Assembly (NCBI GenBank): GCA_004380135.1
Contig: QXCR01000010.1
Span: forward strand, 186,001-250,000
From: Stemphylium vesicarium
Lineage: Eukaryota > Ascomycota > Dothideomycetes > Pleosporales > Pleosporaceae
Direction of reading: 5' to 3'
Length of the DNA: 64,000 nt
Below the pieces are notes generated by a model. The model saw nothing but the letters and a program-made list of their open reading frames with translations. It was not told the DNA's origin and searched no databases. The translations under genes were made by a program, and so were the position numbers. This document shows, one piece after another, positions 21,339 to 33,393 of this stretch; the stretch's first letter is position 1; every line of letters begins with the position of its first letter.

Positions 21339-23037
21339 ATGGCCGCCGAAGTACAACTGGTCCAGCCCTTGAAGCTGCCGAAAGGCCCTTCAACCCTCAC
21401 GTCGGAGCAAAAATACTGGAACTCGTTCGCCTCGGAGCTGCGACTCGACCCTTCGCAGCACTCGTCGCCCGTAACGCACATCTCGATACCGCCGCCCCAG
21501 CCAGCAAATGCGCTTTCTGCCACCCAGGACCTCTTTGCGGTGACGACTGGATCGCGCGTTCAAATCTTCTCTTCCAAGACCCGAAAAGTGGTCAAGACGA
21601 TATCGCGCTTCGGCGTCGACGACATTGCGCATTCGGGAAACATCCGGCGCGATGGCAGGATTTTGGTCGCTGGAGGAGATACTGGTGTTATACAGGCGTT
21701 TGACGTCAAGAGCAGGGCCATTCTGAAGACATGGAAGGAGCACAAGCAGCCTGTTTGGGTCACACAATGGCACCCGCAGGATCTTACCGGCCTGATGAGC
21801 TGTTCGGACGACAGGACGGTGCGATTATGGGACTTGCCCAGCGAGAAGAGCGTGATGAAGTTTGACGGGCATCAAGATTACGTGCGCAGTGGTACTTTTA
21901 TGCCTGCGCAAAGCGGACTGCTTGTATCTGGTAGTTACGATCAGACCGTTAGGCTATGGGATTCGCGAGTGGGCGGGAAGGCAGTCATGGTTTTCAAGCA
22001 CGCTGCGCCCATCGAGACCGTTCTGCCCATGCCATCTGGAACCGCCGTTCTTGCGTCTTCGGACAACACAATCAGTGTCCTCGACATCGTAGCCGCCAAA
22101 CCCATCCACATGCTGCGCAACCACCAAAAGGCCGTCACCGCCCTTTCCCTAGCGAACAACGGCGAGCGTCTGCTTTCTGGTGCTCTTGATGGCCACGTCA
22201 AGGTGTTTGAAACCACGGGCTGGAACGTCGTGGGCGGACTAAAGTACCCCTCGCCAATCCTCTCGCTCAACGTCATCCCCAACCAAAAAGAAGACCGCCA
22301 TATTGCCGTCGGTATGCAATCCGGCCTGCTATCCATCAAAACGCATCTCTCCGGCGAGCAAAAAGTGCAAGCGCGCGAAAGAGAAAAGGAGATGAAGGCG
22401 CTCATGGAAGGCAAGATAGAAGAATACGACAAGACGAAGAAGCGAAAGCGCGGAAAAGGCTGGGAGAAGCGCGTCCGCGGCAAGGACTTCACGGGCGAAA
22501 GCGCAGACATTGTGATTGAAGGAAACGCACGAGGCAAGATCACAGCGGGACAACCATGGGCGCATGCGTTGAGAAAGGGCATGTACGCGCAAGCCCTCGA
22601 CATGGTCCTCGAGTCAAAGGTAAACACTTCCCCATCCAACCCCATCCCTTTTCCAAACCCCGCCGAACTAACACCCCATGCAGGAAGGAAACGCACGCAC
22701 CCAAGCAATAACCCTCCTAACCGCTCTCCGCCACCGCTCCGCTCTCCGCACCGCCCTCAGCAACCGCGACTCCCTCACCCTCCAGCCTATCCTCCGATGG
22801 TGCATCAAAAACATCTCCGACTACCGCATCACCCGCCTCACCACCGACGTCGCCCTCGTCGTCCTGGACTTGTACGCCGATCAGCTCGGCAGAAGCGAGG
22901 AGGTCGACGACCTCATCTTGGCGCTTATGCAGCGCGTCAAGGTCACTGTTGAGGCGAGCCAGGACGCATGGAAGGTGAGGGGTATGCTGGATATGCTGGT
23001 TAGTAGTGTGGGGGGTGTTGAGGCTATTGAGGCTTGA
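21339..23037 (+). CDS. UTP15: U3 snoRNP protein Utp15 (t-UTP, small-subunit processome)
   Basis: Two exons (21339-22619 and 22684-23037, phase 0) give 544 residues. WD40 repeats run through the first 330 residues (for example DDRTVRLWDLPS, SYDQTVRLWDSRVGG and SGALDGHVKVFETTGW). A basic linker (KKRKRGKGWEKRVRGKDF) follows. The C-terminal helical UTP15 domain starts near residue 415 (GMYAQALDMVLESK) and ends with the QDAWKVRGMLDMLVSS region. Utp15 is a member of the t-UTP/UtpA subcomplex that binds nascent pre-rRNA and couples Pol I transcription to 18S processing in the nucleolus. The start ATG is followed by AAEVQLVQPLKLPKGP, a family-typical N-terminus. Confidence 0.92.
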
Positions 23038-23401
23038 GAATGGAGCGCGGTTTTTGATTGCATAGCGATGGCGTTTCTGTTTCTTCAAAGGGATCCAATT
23101 TTGAGACATGTAAGACAAGGGGAAAAAATGTGGAGAAAGGGAGGTTTTCCTGATGCGGAAGATTATACCCGGATGAAGCACTTGTAGGCTTGCTTTGGAT
23201 GATGGGCGGCAAAAAGGGCGGAGGAGGAGGAAATAGTCATGTGATTAACACGCCTTCATCTTACATGTATTCTGATATTCTTCTTCGGTCAATCTGCGTG
23301 GAAGAAAATTCATGTTCAAGTGGGATATATATTTGTACAAGCCGGGTTTCTCTTGAATCGGCTAATTTCTATACATGCACGTTCATACAGTAACTCGTTC
23401 C
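23038..23401. other. Convergent intergenic region
   Basis: 364 bp of 3' flanks between UTP15 and the mitoribosomal gene, with a short GGA-rich stretch near 23,220. Nothing else recognised. Confidence 0.5.
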
Positions 23402-24667
23402 TTACCACAGGCAAAACTGTCGTTGCGAAGTGACGGGTCGGTCGGGTAGAGCGACCCAGAGCTTACGGTTATCCCGCTTCTTCTTGATTTCATCTGACAG
23501 GCGCATGCGCGTCTTTTCTTCCTTGAGGAGGACGGAGAAGCCTGGTGGGATGTTAGTATCATATCCCCGTTACAAACTCCTGGCAAAAATCTAGAACATA
23601 CTCGTAGTGCGGTGCTTCAACATGTTGATGGCACCTCTCGCCCTAAACTCGGGGCTCTTCCAGCCTTGTCCCGGCCCGACCCACGCCTGATCAATGTAAA
23701 TCTCACTAGGATCTCTGACCACCTTCTTACTGCCATCCTTCATCTCAATCGTCGTGTCCTTGAAAAAGGGGACCTTGGGCTTCTTCAAAGCCGCGTCAGA
23801 GTCGTCATCCGTCTTGTAGTTCCAAGTGTCCTTCGGCTTCCCCGCATCCGTGGCTTCTCTTTGCTTGTTCCAGCGTGAAACCGCGGCTGATTCGCCCGCC
23901 AGCCCCATGCCGCGGGAGGCGATGGCTTCGTCCTGGGCAATTTCTAGACCGCGGATGACGTCGCGTGCGACCTTTTTCTTGGAGAAGCGGAGTTGCACCA
24001 GCGCTTCTGAGATGGTCTTGCCGGCGATTTGGTTGACGACTTTTTGCAGCTTCTTGGTGGATGTGGGCAGGGCGTGCGACTTGTAGAGGGATTGGCGCTC
24101 GGTGCGGAGCAGCTTTTGCGACTTGGTCATGCGGCCGTGGCGCTTGACTCCCGAGATGACGAGCTTGCGTTCGAGGCGCTTGCGGGCGTTTTGGTCGGGA
24201 TCCAGGCTCATGTTCATGAGTTCTCGGTCTTGCTGCTGTTTGGCTTGCTCCTGCCGCCGCCTATGCCGTACTTGCAACTTCTCTTTTTCCTCGGCGCTCA
24301 GATTGTCTCGCCAGGCTGGGATTTCGCGCTCGGGGAGGAAGAGCGAGGACGGGTGGTTTGAGAGATCTCCGACGCGAGGGGTAGGGCGTCCTGAGCCTGA
24401 TCCGCTGGCTTCGAGCTCCTTCTTTTGCAGGTACTCCTCCAGAACGGGGTTGGAGAGATCCTCGTCCTTTTTGCCCTCCGAGGACGCATTACGTTGCGCG
24501 ATGGAAGGGAGTGATGTGGAGGGAAGCCATTGTCTTCGTGGGCGGAGGGCGGCGAGGGCTAGCTGCGGTCAGTGTCTGTACTGATGCTGCAGAAGGAAAA
24601 AGCGATTGGGTTGCAGCAATTGCGTACCTGACTGCCCAAGCCGCCGCGAGGATATGTGAGCACTCAT
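23402..24667 (-). CDS. MRPL22: Mitochondrial large-subunit ribosomal protein uL22m
   Basis: Three exons (24667-24628, 24558-23602, 23541-23402) give 378 residues. The N-terminus MSAHISSRRLGQSALAALR is rich in Arg and Ser without acidic residues, fitting a mitochondrial targeting sequence. The ribosomal uL22 domain spans about residues 175-320 (KVVNQIAGKTISEALVQLRF, then SKKKVARDVIRGLEIAQDEA). The C-terminal extension runs through IDQAWVGPGQGWKSPEFRARG and MLKHRTTSFSVLLKEEKTR. The protein sits at the mitoribosome exit tunnel. Intron phases (1 and 1) agree only with the acceptors given; the first acceptor is GCTAG. Confidence 0.88.
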
Positions 24668-25307
24668 GGCGATGCTCCAGCCCCACGATGCTGCAGCGTT
24701 GATGATGGCAGCGTAGTGAGGTCGACGGGAAATTCTGTGGTTGCGGCCAAGGCTCCGCGCTTGCAGGGGTGGGGAGTCTCGGCAGATCTCCATGAGCCAG
24801 ACGTAAGTCGATCAGCTCTCAGAAGAAATGTGCAGCATTCGTGTCGTCCCGCCCCCGTGCAGGCCCATCGTCATCTTGGAGCAGGCTGCACTCTAGACGC
24901 GAACCCGGCGACGCGCCCTACACGGTATACTAGAATCGCCACCAAACCCCATCGCCCGTCCCGCATCACCCTCTCTCTTCGAGTTGCTGCAAGTTGCTGC
25001 ATCGTTACTTGATTAGTCGCGGGCCCAAGCTTGCCCTGGTGCACCTAAGCACCTTTTCTTCTAGACCAGACTGGAGGCCTTCACCCACGACAAGACGAGA
25101 CCCTCTCCCCATCACATTCGCTATCCCGTCGCTTCGCGCATCCGACCCTCCTTCTCGCGCCGTCCGCCTGTCACCGTCCCATGCCGCTCGTTACGAGGGA
25201 ACCGATGCCTCATAGTCCCTGCACTTCGCGACCGTAGAAAGAGTAGCCTTCGACCGAGACGCCCAGCGCGCCCGACGCATTGAGGCCGACGTGCAACTTC
25301 GACCACC
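24668..25307. promoter_or_regulatory. Bidirectional promoter region
   Basis: 640 bp between the divergent start codons of the uL22m gene and the PRP24/SART3 gene, including the 5' leaders of both. No specific site is claimed. Confidence 0.5.
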
Positions 25308-28300
25308 ATGGATATCAACTCGCTGCTATCGCCGTCGGATTCGCCTGCGGGCACCCCTACACCACAGCCCGCGCCCGCAGCCGCGTCGCCATCACTGTTG
25401 CGATCGCCGGGGAAGCGTACGAGGCGCCAGATGCCATCGCGGACACCGTCCGGCCTCAGCCAGCAGGTCATTTCGTCTCCGCAACCGCCGCCGCATCAGA
25501 GCCTTCAGCAACGAGGTCCGTCGCCAGGCTTCACTCACATGCCGAATGGCGCAAGGCCGATACACAGCACAATGGGCACGCCACAGCAGGTATCTTCGCC
25601 CCGCGATGCGCGCATGACGCCGCCAAATCCAATGTACCGGCAGACATCAACACCCGGCATGGACACACTAGCAGGTAGGTCGCCCGCTTTCTTTGGCTCA
25701 CGATGCACTGCATTGTCGCCGTGCGCTAGCTGCATGTCGAACTGCGGCCTGGGCTATGCAGGGAAAACAAAACTGTATCGCGCAACATCAATAGCGGCTA
25801 CTAACAGCCCCAATAGATCTCGCTAGCATGCAACAGCAACAAGCTGCGCGTCAGAATTCTGTAGTGCATCAGCGACCAGTCACGTAAGTTCAATCTTTGT
25901 TTCTAGAACATTTGCACATGTTTGTGGGGCAGATGCAAACACGGAAATTCGTGACGTGAGGGCAACGCGCTTGCCCGCGGTCACGGGTTGCCTATTGCAG
26001 ACCCACGGACGGCTAGCCGTTGCGACTTCCAACACCAGCTACTGACCGCGCCACAGACTTCAACACCTTGGACAAAATCTTTCTGGAGAGTCCGTAGCCA
26101 GCATCATGTCTGAGGCTTCCCCGCGACCGCGCAATTTCGTCACGCGGTCTCTCGAGCCGCAGCACATTGACTGGCTCAATCAACTGGACAAGACCTTGTT
26201 AGAGAATCCCTTCGACTACTACAGCCATGTTTCGCTTGTCACTACGCTGCATCAAGGCCTGCAAAATCACCTTTCCTCCTTTGACGCCGACCCCAACGCA
26301 TTTGAATTAGTCCAAACATTACGCGATGCTTACAAGGCCATGTCCGACAAGTACCCATTGGGTGAGCTGTTATGGCACTACCGCCTTAACGACGAAAAGA
26401 CCCTAGCAAGAGACGTTGAAGAACGCATGGGGGTGCTGGAGCTGCACAAGCTGGCGACGCAGGATGAACCCTACAGCGCTAAATTGTGGGCAGCATACGG
26501 CGAATATGTCAGTTACCTGGTCGCGTGCTCGTGGGAGCAAGTACCACCAGAGGATTGGTCTGAGGAGGAGCGACTCATTGGTCGTGAACTCTTTCAGCCC
26601 CAACTGCTAATGGATGTACTGCAACAAGGTGCCGAGAGGGTCAAGTACAATCTGCAAGAGAGCAACTTAGTATGGGACCGCTACCTGCAGGTCCTGGAAG
26701 AGGACCTTGAACGAGGTGGGTTCAGTCAGGAAAAGGCCAAGAGAGTAGCCGCCATCTACAACGAGCGTCTAGGTCAGCCACACGCGACATGGGCAAACAC
26801 GCTGTCGCGATATTCTTCCTTTAACTCCAAGTACAACCAGAGCCATTACGAACAGGTCATGGATGACGCAGTGCAAAAGAACACGCACATCAAGCAACAG
26901 TACGCGAACCGCGAGGAATACGAGTTCAAGCTTCTGCAAGCTATTCAAGCAGGCGACCCAGATGCCGAATACAACGCCATGACCCGCTATCTCAAGTGGG
27001 AGAAGCGCACAATGGGCGTCTACAGCTTCCACCTTGTCAACGCGCTCTATGAGCGAGCTACACTACGCTTCCCTGTCGACCCATCAATATGGGAGGATCA
27101 TGTCGAGTTCCTCGTCTGGCAAGACAACCGTTCTGTCGACTTACTGAATGTCCTGGAGCGAGCGACGCGCCACTGTCCATGGTCCGGAGCGCTTTGGTCC
27201 CACCGGCTACTTTCACTAGAGGCAGAGAACAAGCCATTTGAGGATCTGGAACTTGTCAAGCACACTGCGACTGGCTCGGGTCTTTTGGAACACACTGACC
27301 TGGATGAGCTCATCAAGGTGCAGCTTGCCTGGTGTGGCTACTTGCGCCGGAGAGCTTTTGACGACCCCAGAGCAACCGAGGACGATGTTGATGTTGCAGA
27401 GGTCGGAATCCGGTCTGCACTCGAGTTCGTCCGCGAAGTTGGCATGAAGAAGCATGGTAGAGAATGGACCGATCCGAAGTACCGTCTCGAGCGTACTCAC
27501 ATGAAGTTTTGGCTTCAGCGTGGTGATATCGACCAAGCTCGGCAAATCCACGAGTCAGTTGCGAAGAACCAAGAAGACTCGTACGACTTCTGGTACCGCT
27601 ACTACATATTCGAAATGCTCCTCTGGGCACCTCATTCGACTCGGAACAAGCAAAATGTAGGCCATCAGCTCTTCCCCCCTACCTTGGCGACTGCAGTCCT
27701 GGAACGCGCTATGAAGCGCTTGCAGACCATGGACTACCCTGAGCCACTCGTCGACATGTATGTCAACCACTGCGAACAACACGAGACCGCTTTGAAAGTT
27801 CGAAGCGCTGCGATGGAGCGACGGCGAGCTGAGCGCATCATCTCTTTCCGTAGGGAGAAGGAACGCGCGCTCGCTGCTGCCACCGCCATGCCGCAAGATA
27901 CTCCCGAGAGTCAGGCAGCCGAGGCTCCAGGCAAGCGCAAAAGGGAAGACGGTGAAGAGGAGGCAATTTTGAAGAAGAGCAAGCATGTAGACGTGGAGGC
28001 TGCCAACGCTTTGGTCAACGGTCAAGCCAGAGTGGCTAGTGAAGCACCTTCAGAAGCTCGCTCCGCTGGACCCAAGCGAGATCGCGAGCATACTTCGATT
28101 ATCGTCAAGAAACTACCTCTCGAGACACCGCAAAACCGGATACGCCAATTCTTCACCGATTGCGGCAACGTGCGCAACTTGGTCTTGAAAGAAGAAAAGG
28201 ATAGTCTGACTGCCATTGTAGAGTTCGAGACATCAGAGGAAGCCGATTACGCGTTGACCAAGGAGGCAAAGGGATTTGAAGGCCATAACATTTCTATTGA

Positions 28301-29429
28301 GAGAGGTCAGAGCACGACACTATACGTCACAAATTACCCCGCGCACGCCGACGAGGCTTGGTTACGAAAGCTCTTTAGCCCATTCGGAGAGATTGTTGGC
28401 ATTCGATTCCCATCGCTCAAGTACGATGCCCACCGCCGCTTTTGCTACGTGCAGTTCGCCTCGGCTGAGGAAGCCATCGCAGCGACACAGCTCGACGGCA
28501 CCGACGTCGAAGGCTTGAAGCTCGTCTCCAAGATATCCGACCCCAACGCCAAGAAGAAGCGCGATGGCGCCACTTCTGAAGGTCGCGAGGTATACGTCTG
28601 GCACCTCAACTTCAAAGTCAAGGAGCGCGAGATTAAAGAAGTCTTTGCAAAGTTTGGCAAAATTGAGAGGATCAAGTGCCCCACTATTAAGTCGACTGGC
28701 AACAACCGCGGGTTCTGCTATATTGTGTATAGCGATAAGGAGAATGCCGATGCTGCCGTGGCGGAGATGCATGAGAAGGAGTTCTGGGGTCTAAAGATCA
28801 ATGTCGAGATTGCAAGTGACCGAGCTGCTACGAAGCCAAAGGTCCAATCGACTCTGGAGAATCCGGGAGCCACAGCTACGAATGATGGAACCTCTGGACA
28901 AAACGAAGCCGCTGCTAACGCCGCCATCAAGCCCGCATCGTTTATGGACCGATCCATCGCCATTCTCAACCTGCCCGACACCGTCCCCGACGTGCGCATC
29001 AAGCCCCTCGTCGAAGCATACGGTTTCAAAAAGATCAAACTCGAGCCCCACCACGGCGGTGCAATCATCGAATTTACGACCGTCGAGGGAGCCGGTAAAG
29101 CCCAATTCGCACTCGAAGGCAAAGACTTTGAAGGGCGAAAACTCCGCATCGGCACAATCCAAGATCTCAACAAGCAAAAGGGAGAGTGGAAAGCAAGCAA
29201 CAACTTCGTCCAACCAAACCGCATTAACCGTCCCACAGCCCCCCGTGGCGGCGGACGCGGACGAGGAAAACCGGGTCTTGGTCGTCCTACGATACCAAAG
29301 AGCGCTGCTATCAGCAACGGCGAACCGAAGAGTAATGCAGATTTCCGCGCGCAATTTCTCAAGGAGCCCGCCGCGGCTGCTGCTGCTGCCAAGCATGCCG
29401 ACAGGGACGCTGACAAGATGGAAGAGTAA
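25308..29429 (+). CDS. PRP24: U4/U6 snRNP assembly factor Prp24/SART3
   Basis: Three exons (25308-25674, 25817-25883, 26057-29429) give 1,268 residues. The N-terminal exons encode a Pro/Ser/Gln-rich disordered region starting MDINSLLSPSDSPAG and ending DLASMQQQQAARQ. The body has HAT repeats (about residues 180-640; for example WANTLSRYSSFNSKYNQ and LWSHRLLSLEAENKPFE) and four RRMs (SIIVKKLP, TLYVTNYP, EVYVWHLNF and SIAILNLPD as first strands). It ends with SNADFRAQFLKE, the Lsm-binding motif of this family. It anneals U4 and U6 snRNAs during snRNP recycling in the nucleus. All phases match. An internal ATG at 26106 (MSEASPRPRN) could give a shorter product; the upstream exons are preferred because the frame is open and spliced in phase into it. 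Confidence 0.9.
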
Positions 29430-29941
29430 TGGTAGTGACAAAGGGAGAGAGGAGTTGAAGTGAAGTGAAGGGGAGGGTGATTTCTAACGGTTGTGCATAT
29501 CATGGTTTTCCCGTATTTCCTGGAAGGGAAACATGATTGGTGTTTTCCATCTTATCATCTCATTATCATACAAAGTGTTTGGGAGAAAAGGCCTACCAAA
29601 CACGAACATCCACTGCATATGTTTTGGCGTTTTTCATGAGGGGAAGAGTGGCTCTCCTTCTCTCTGGGTGATTTCCTCTTTTTTTTTCGCTTCAATCCGC
29701 AATGGATTGAAGGGGGTTTTCTCTGCATTCATGGCTTTCGATGCAATGCCTGAATTTTTCTCCGGGTTTCTTTTCCTTACATGTTCGAGAGAAAGATGGA
29801 TGCTGGTGGTGTCTGAGAGTGTGAGTAGACGAGCGTGTGTATGTGTAAAGTAATATAATGAGAGTGAACTTGAAAATCTGCATCACCTCCTCTTCTTGAT
29901 CGCCTCGAAAAACTCTGGCTTATGTTACAGAACAAGGAGTA
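29430..29941. other. Intergenic region up to transposon
   Basis: About 0.5 kb, T-rich 3' flank of PRP24. It marks the change from dense core genes to accessory sequence. No gene seen. Confidence 0.5.
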
Positions 29942-29950
29942 ACGTGTTCC

Positions 29951-29984
29951 ACCAGTAAGTGGGCCACACCAGTAAGTGGGCCAC
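29951..29984 (+). repeat. Two perfect 17-bp tandem units at transposon end
   Basis: The unit ACCAGTAAGTGGGCCAC occurs twice head to tail without a gap. It lies nine bases inside the inferred left end. Repeated subterminal units are likely transposase-binding sites. Confidence 0.85.
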
Positions 29985-30022
29985 CCCACCAAATCATCGC
30001 GACTCCATCTGCGCCAACGACC

Positions 30023-31751
30023 ATGACTCGGCAACAACGTCCTCTATCGCCCTCTCGTGAGGGTAGAATTCTTCTAGCATCGCGTGCGCTTCACGCGAAA
30101 CGCGTTATAAGCCAGCGTAAAGCATCATAGCTATACTCTATCCCTCGTACAACTCTCTAACGCCGGCTTTAAGGAACTCGACCTAAACACGAGACTGCGT
30201 TAGTTAACCGTAAGCTATCAACTACTAAGGAGCAGTCTCTAGTGCAGTGAATCCTAGACCTTGATCGGCGAGGCTTTCCGCCTTAGGTCATCGATGTACG
30301 ACGAATGGCAGACGCTCTACTCGCTGGCCGCGGCCAAGACCCACCTCCTCTACCTGTAGGCAAGAATTGGGTGTCGCGCTTTATCAACAGCCATTCTGAG
30401 CTACAGATAAAGTGGAATAGAAAGTTCCGCAGCCAGCGCGCCCGCTCTGAGGATCCTGTGGCTATCGCAGCGTGGTTCAAGCTCGTAGAGGAGACGCGCC
30501 AGGCGTACGGCATTCAGGACACAGATATCTACAACTTCAATGAAACTAGCTTTATAATAGGCGTTGTAGCTACGTCTAAAGTAGTTATAAGCTTAGATAT
30601 AGTAGGTCGCGCTACTATTATACAGCTAGGTAATTAAGAGTAGGTTACTGTAATTAAGTATATTAACGCGTCTAGCTAGTGTCTTCCGCTATTTATAATT
30701 CTCTCTAGTAAGCAGCACTAGGCTAGCTAGTACTACTACCTCCCGCCAGACTAGGTTCTCTGTCACGAGCAAGCCCTACGCCACTTGGCCATGCGCTACC
30801 AAAAAGGTACAGTGTTCCGAATAGGAATACTGGGCGTAGGATAGCATATATTCTCGTCACATTCTCGCAGTTAGCGATAACGGCTGGACAACTAATAAGC
30901 TTAGTGTTGAGTGGTTAAAGCACTTCAACAGACATACGGCGTCTCGTACGCGTGGGGTCGGCCTTCTCATTATCCTAGACGGCCATAGCAGCCACGCCAC
31001 GCCCGAGTTCGATCAGTTCTGTACGGAGAACAACATTATTACCCTCTGCATGCCAGCGCATACGTCGCACCTTCTCCAGCCACTTGATGTGAGCTGTTTC
31101 TCCCCTCTTAAGCGCGCGTACGGTCACGAGATCCAGGAGCTCGCTCGCCAAGGCGTTTACCACGTTGACAAGATAGACTTCCTCACGATCTATACACGGA
31201 TCCGGCCGACAGTGTTTACGCAGCAGAACATCCAGGCAGGCTTCTGGGCGACAGGGCTTATCCCTCCCTGTCCAGATCGCGTCCTATCGTCGCTTACCAT
31301 CGTCCGGACGCCGTCTCCACCAGCGACAACAGCAGACAAGAACGTCGCATGGACAGCAAAGACGCCGCATACAGTAGCGCAGCTTCAGCAGCAGGCTCGT
31401 TACGTACAGGACCTCCTTCGTCGCCAGTCACAGAGCCCAATAAACCAAGCTATCGGCCAGCTCGTTAAAGGATGCCAGCTTGCGATGAACTCAGCGACTA
31501 TACTTACAGAGGAGGTTAAGAAGCTACGTACAGCTAGTGAGCGCCAGCAACGTAGGAAAGACCAGCGGCGTCACTGTATAGCTCGTGGAGGGGCGCTACA
31601 GGCCCAGCAAGGCCAGCAGCTCGCTGCAGAGGCGGAAAGGGTGGTCGAGGATGTTGAACAGGCTCTCGCTACTCCGGGACGTCAGCGCGTACCACCAACG
31701 TGCAGCAAGTGTCACGTTCAAGGACATACGCGGAGTCAATGTAGACAGTAA
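30023..31751 (+). pseudogene. pogo-type transposase with CCHC knuckle, inactivated
   Basis: From the ATG at 30023 the frame shows a helix-turn-helix region (SREGRILLASRALHA...), a CENP-B-type DNA-binding segment (MADALLAGRG...PVGKNWVSRFINSH) and the start of the DDE domain (DTDIYNFNETSF). It is cut by at least five stops before 30,300 (mostly TAG and TAA where Gln is expected) and by a stop at 30,637. A frameshift lies between there and 30,960. The remaining DDE part has LIILDGHSSH and HTSHLLQPLDVSCFSPLKRAY. The C-terminus ends with CSKCHVQGHTRSQC, a C-x2-C-x4-H-x4-C zinc knuckle. CAG to TAG and CAA to TAA changes fit CpA-to-TpA mutation by RIP. No active protein is possible. Confidence 0.85.
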
Positions 31752-33393
31752 TAAATTAGGTATCGATCAAATTCTATGCTGTTATTCTATGTAGTTGTTG
31801 AGCTATCGCGCAGAATGGCGCGTCAGGTCGTGTCTACTCTCCAAGTAGCGAAGTGGCTGAAATGAACGCTTGTGCTAGTTTAGTTGTTACAAGGATGACA
31901 TGGACCACACGTCACAGTACATGCCTAGTCTCGTTGTTTTGTCGCCTCGTCATTTTTTCGACCCCATACCCCCTTCTCGGGCGTCTTGGGTCGGGATTTT
32001 GTGATCGAGATTATGCATTGAAGCGTCTATGCATGCACGCATCAGCTGCGAACGATGTAGCGATTGGAGACCCTTTAATCTATGCGGACGTCAGGCGCAC
32101 GCCTTCGCGATATGTTTTGGACGAGTCTCTGGCCGAACAACAACAAACAAGACAATTAGTGGCCCAAAGTCTTGTCGCATAGGATATTTTGCTTGGCGGG
32201 CTCTGGCTAGGTACTAATGCTGGGAAAGTGGCAAGGGGACGTACCGTAGAGACGTCTATCGGCCAATCATTAGGCTCTTTTGGCGACTCGGCGGGAGACA
32301 GCGATTGCGCAAAGGGCTATGAAACATGCGCCAATATTTGTCTCAGCCGAGAGGCTCTTTTCCTGTCTGGCCGCGGCATTCAGCAACTCTCGTGGGCTTC
32401 ACGCAATGAGTTCTCACTTCCAAGCTTTCTTCGCAGACTGCATTGCTTGGGTGATATTAGGGCTGCGAGTCACCGCGCGGGACAGGCACAAGTCTTGGTC
32501 GTCAGTCAACATTTACGCACCTCCAAGACTATACTGTTCCCCAGTATCTTCACGTCCTCTATCGCCCTCTCCCTGTCGTCAATGCTGGTAATGGTCGGCT
32601 GCGGCTGCGGCACGCGAAAGTTTGGCAATGACAATCATGTCCGTCCTCAATGCAACTCTCAATGATGAGCGTAACACAGGGCAATTCAGACGGCAGTCTA
32701 TATTCGACGGCACAAGCAATCCACGCGAAAGTTTGATTGTGAGAACATCCTGGAATGAAATCCAGCCGCGACGGCGCTGGAGCTTCATCCGTGCTGTGCG
32801 CTCCCATCACAACATAACGTCAAAGTCCATGCCCCTGGCGTTTTCATCTGGCCACAAAGGGCTTATTGGAACATGTGGCAAGGGTACAAAAGGGGAATCT
32901 TGCCTTGTACGCCTGCGCTTAGTGGAGTAAGGACGGGAAGGCGCGACTGGCCCCACAGCGCTTAGACACGATGTGACCGGCGGACGGTAGTACAGGTGGA
33001 TAAAGCCCGCTCGAATAATCTCAGGATATAGAGAGAGGCTACGAAGAGCGTGGAAGCTCTAAAACACATCCGTAGCTCGAATTGACTGCTAGACGACGCG
33101 TTGTATGTAGAGCATTTGGAATGCCACCGGACCAAGAGTCGACTAGTCACATCTCACATCCCGAACCCGGGGCAACGTTTTTTTTTTTTGGAGGAGGAGG
33201 AGGTCTGATATCGCTAACAGCCTCAAGGACAGTGAATGATTATAAGATGGGCGCTTTCGCAGCTAGTTTATTGCATTCTCATTACCATCTCACTTCTTCT
33301 GCACCTTCGCTCTCACGAAAGCGCATTCTACCAGTGTGTTGTTTCGACCCTTGTGATCTTTCACTGCTCTGATTGGCTATACTATACGTTACG
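31752..33393. other. Intergenic region after transposon
   Basis: About 1.6 kb with no supportable gene. It has a poly(T) run followed by GGAGGAGGAGG near 33,178-33,205. It may include decayed repeat sequence, but no family could be recognised. Confidence 0.5.

Larger units (their letters stand above)
29942..31751 (+). mobile_element. Degenerate pogo/Fot1-type DNA transposon
   Basis: The left end is inferred: a TA dinucleotide at 29940-29941, then nine bases, then two perfect 17-bp tandem units, the same geometry as the intact element at 49.3 kb. The interior encodes a damaged DDE_1/pogo transposase. The region 30,540-30,960 is strikingly rich in TA and CTAG, consistent with repeat-induced point mutation. 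No matching inverted right terminus was found, so the element is probably truncated or its right end has diverged beyond recognition; the end given is that of the transposase frame. Confidence 0.75.

Noticed and set aside
22717..23181. Long frame opposite the last exon of UTP15
   Set aside because: Antisense shadow of a conserved coding exon, acidic and low-complexity composition, no independent evidence.
28718..29503. Long antisense frame over the 3' part of PRP24/SART3
   Set aside because: Mirrors codon bias of the sense RRM region; no domain and no start context.
32821..32880. CTTATTGGAACATGT as a possible mutated right end of the 30-kb transposon (left tip ACGTGTTCC)
   Set aside because: Only a short partial match with gaps, no adjacent inverted 17-bp unit, and it would make the element about 2.9 kb, too long for this family.
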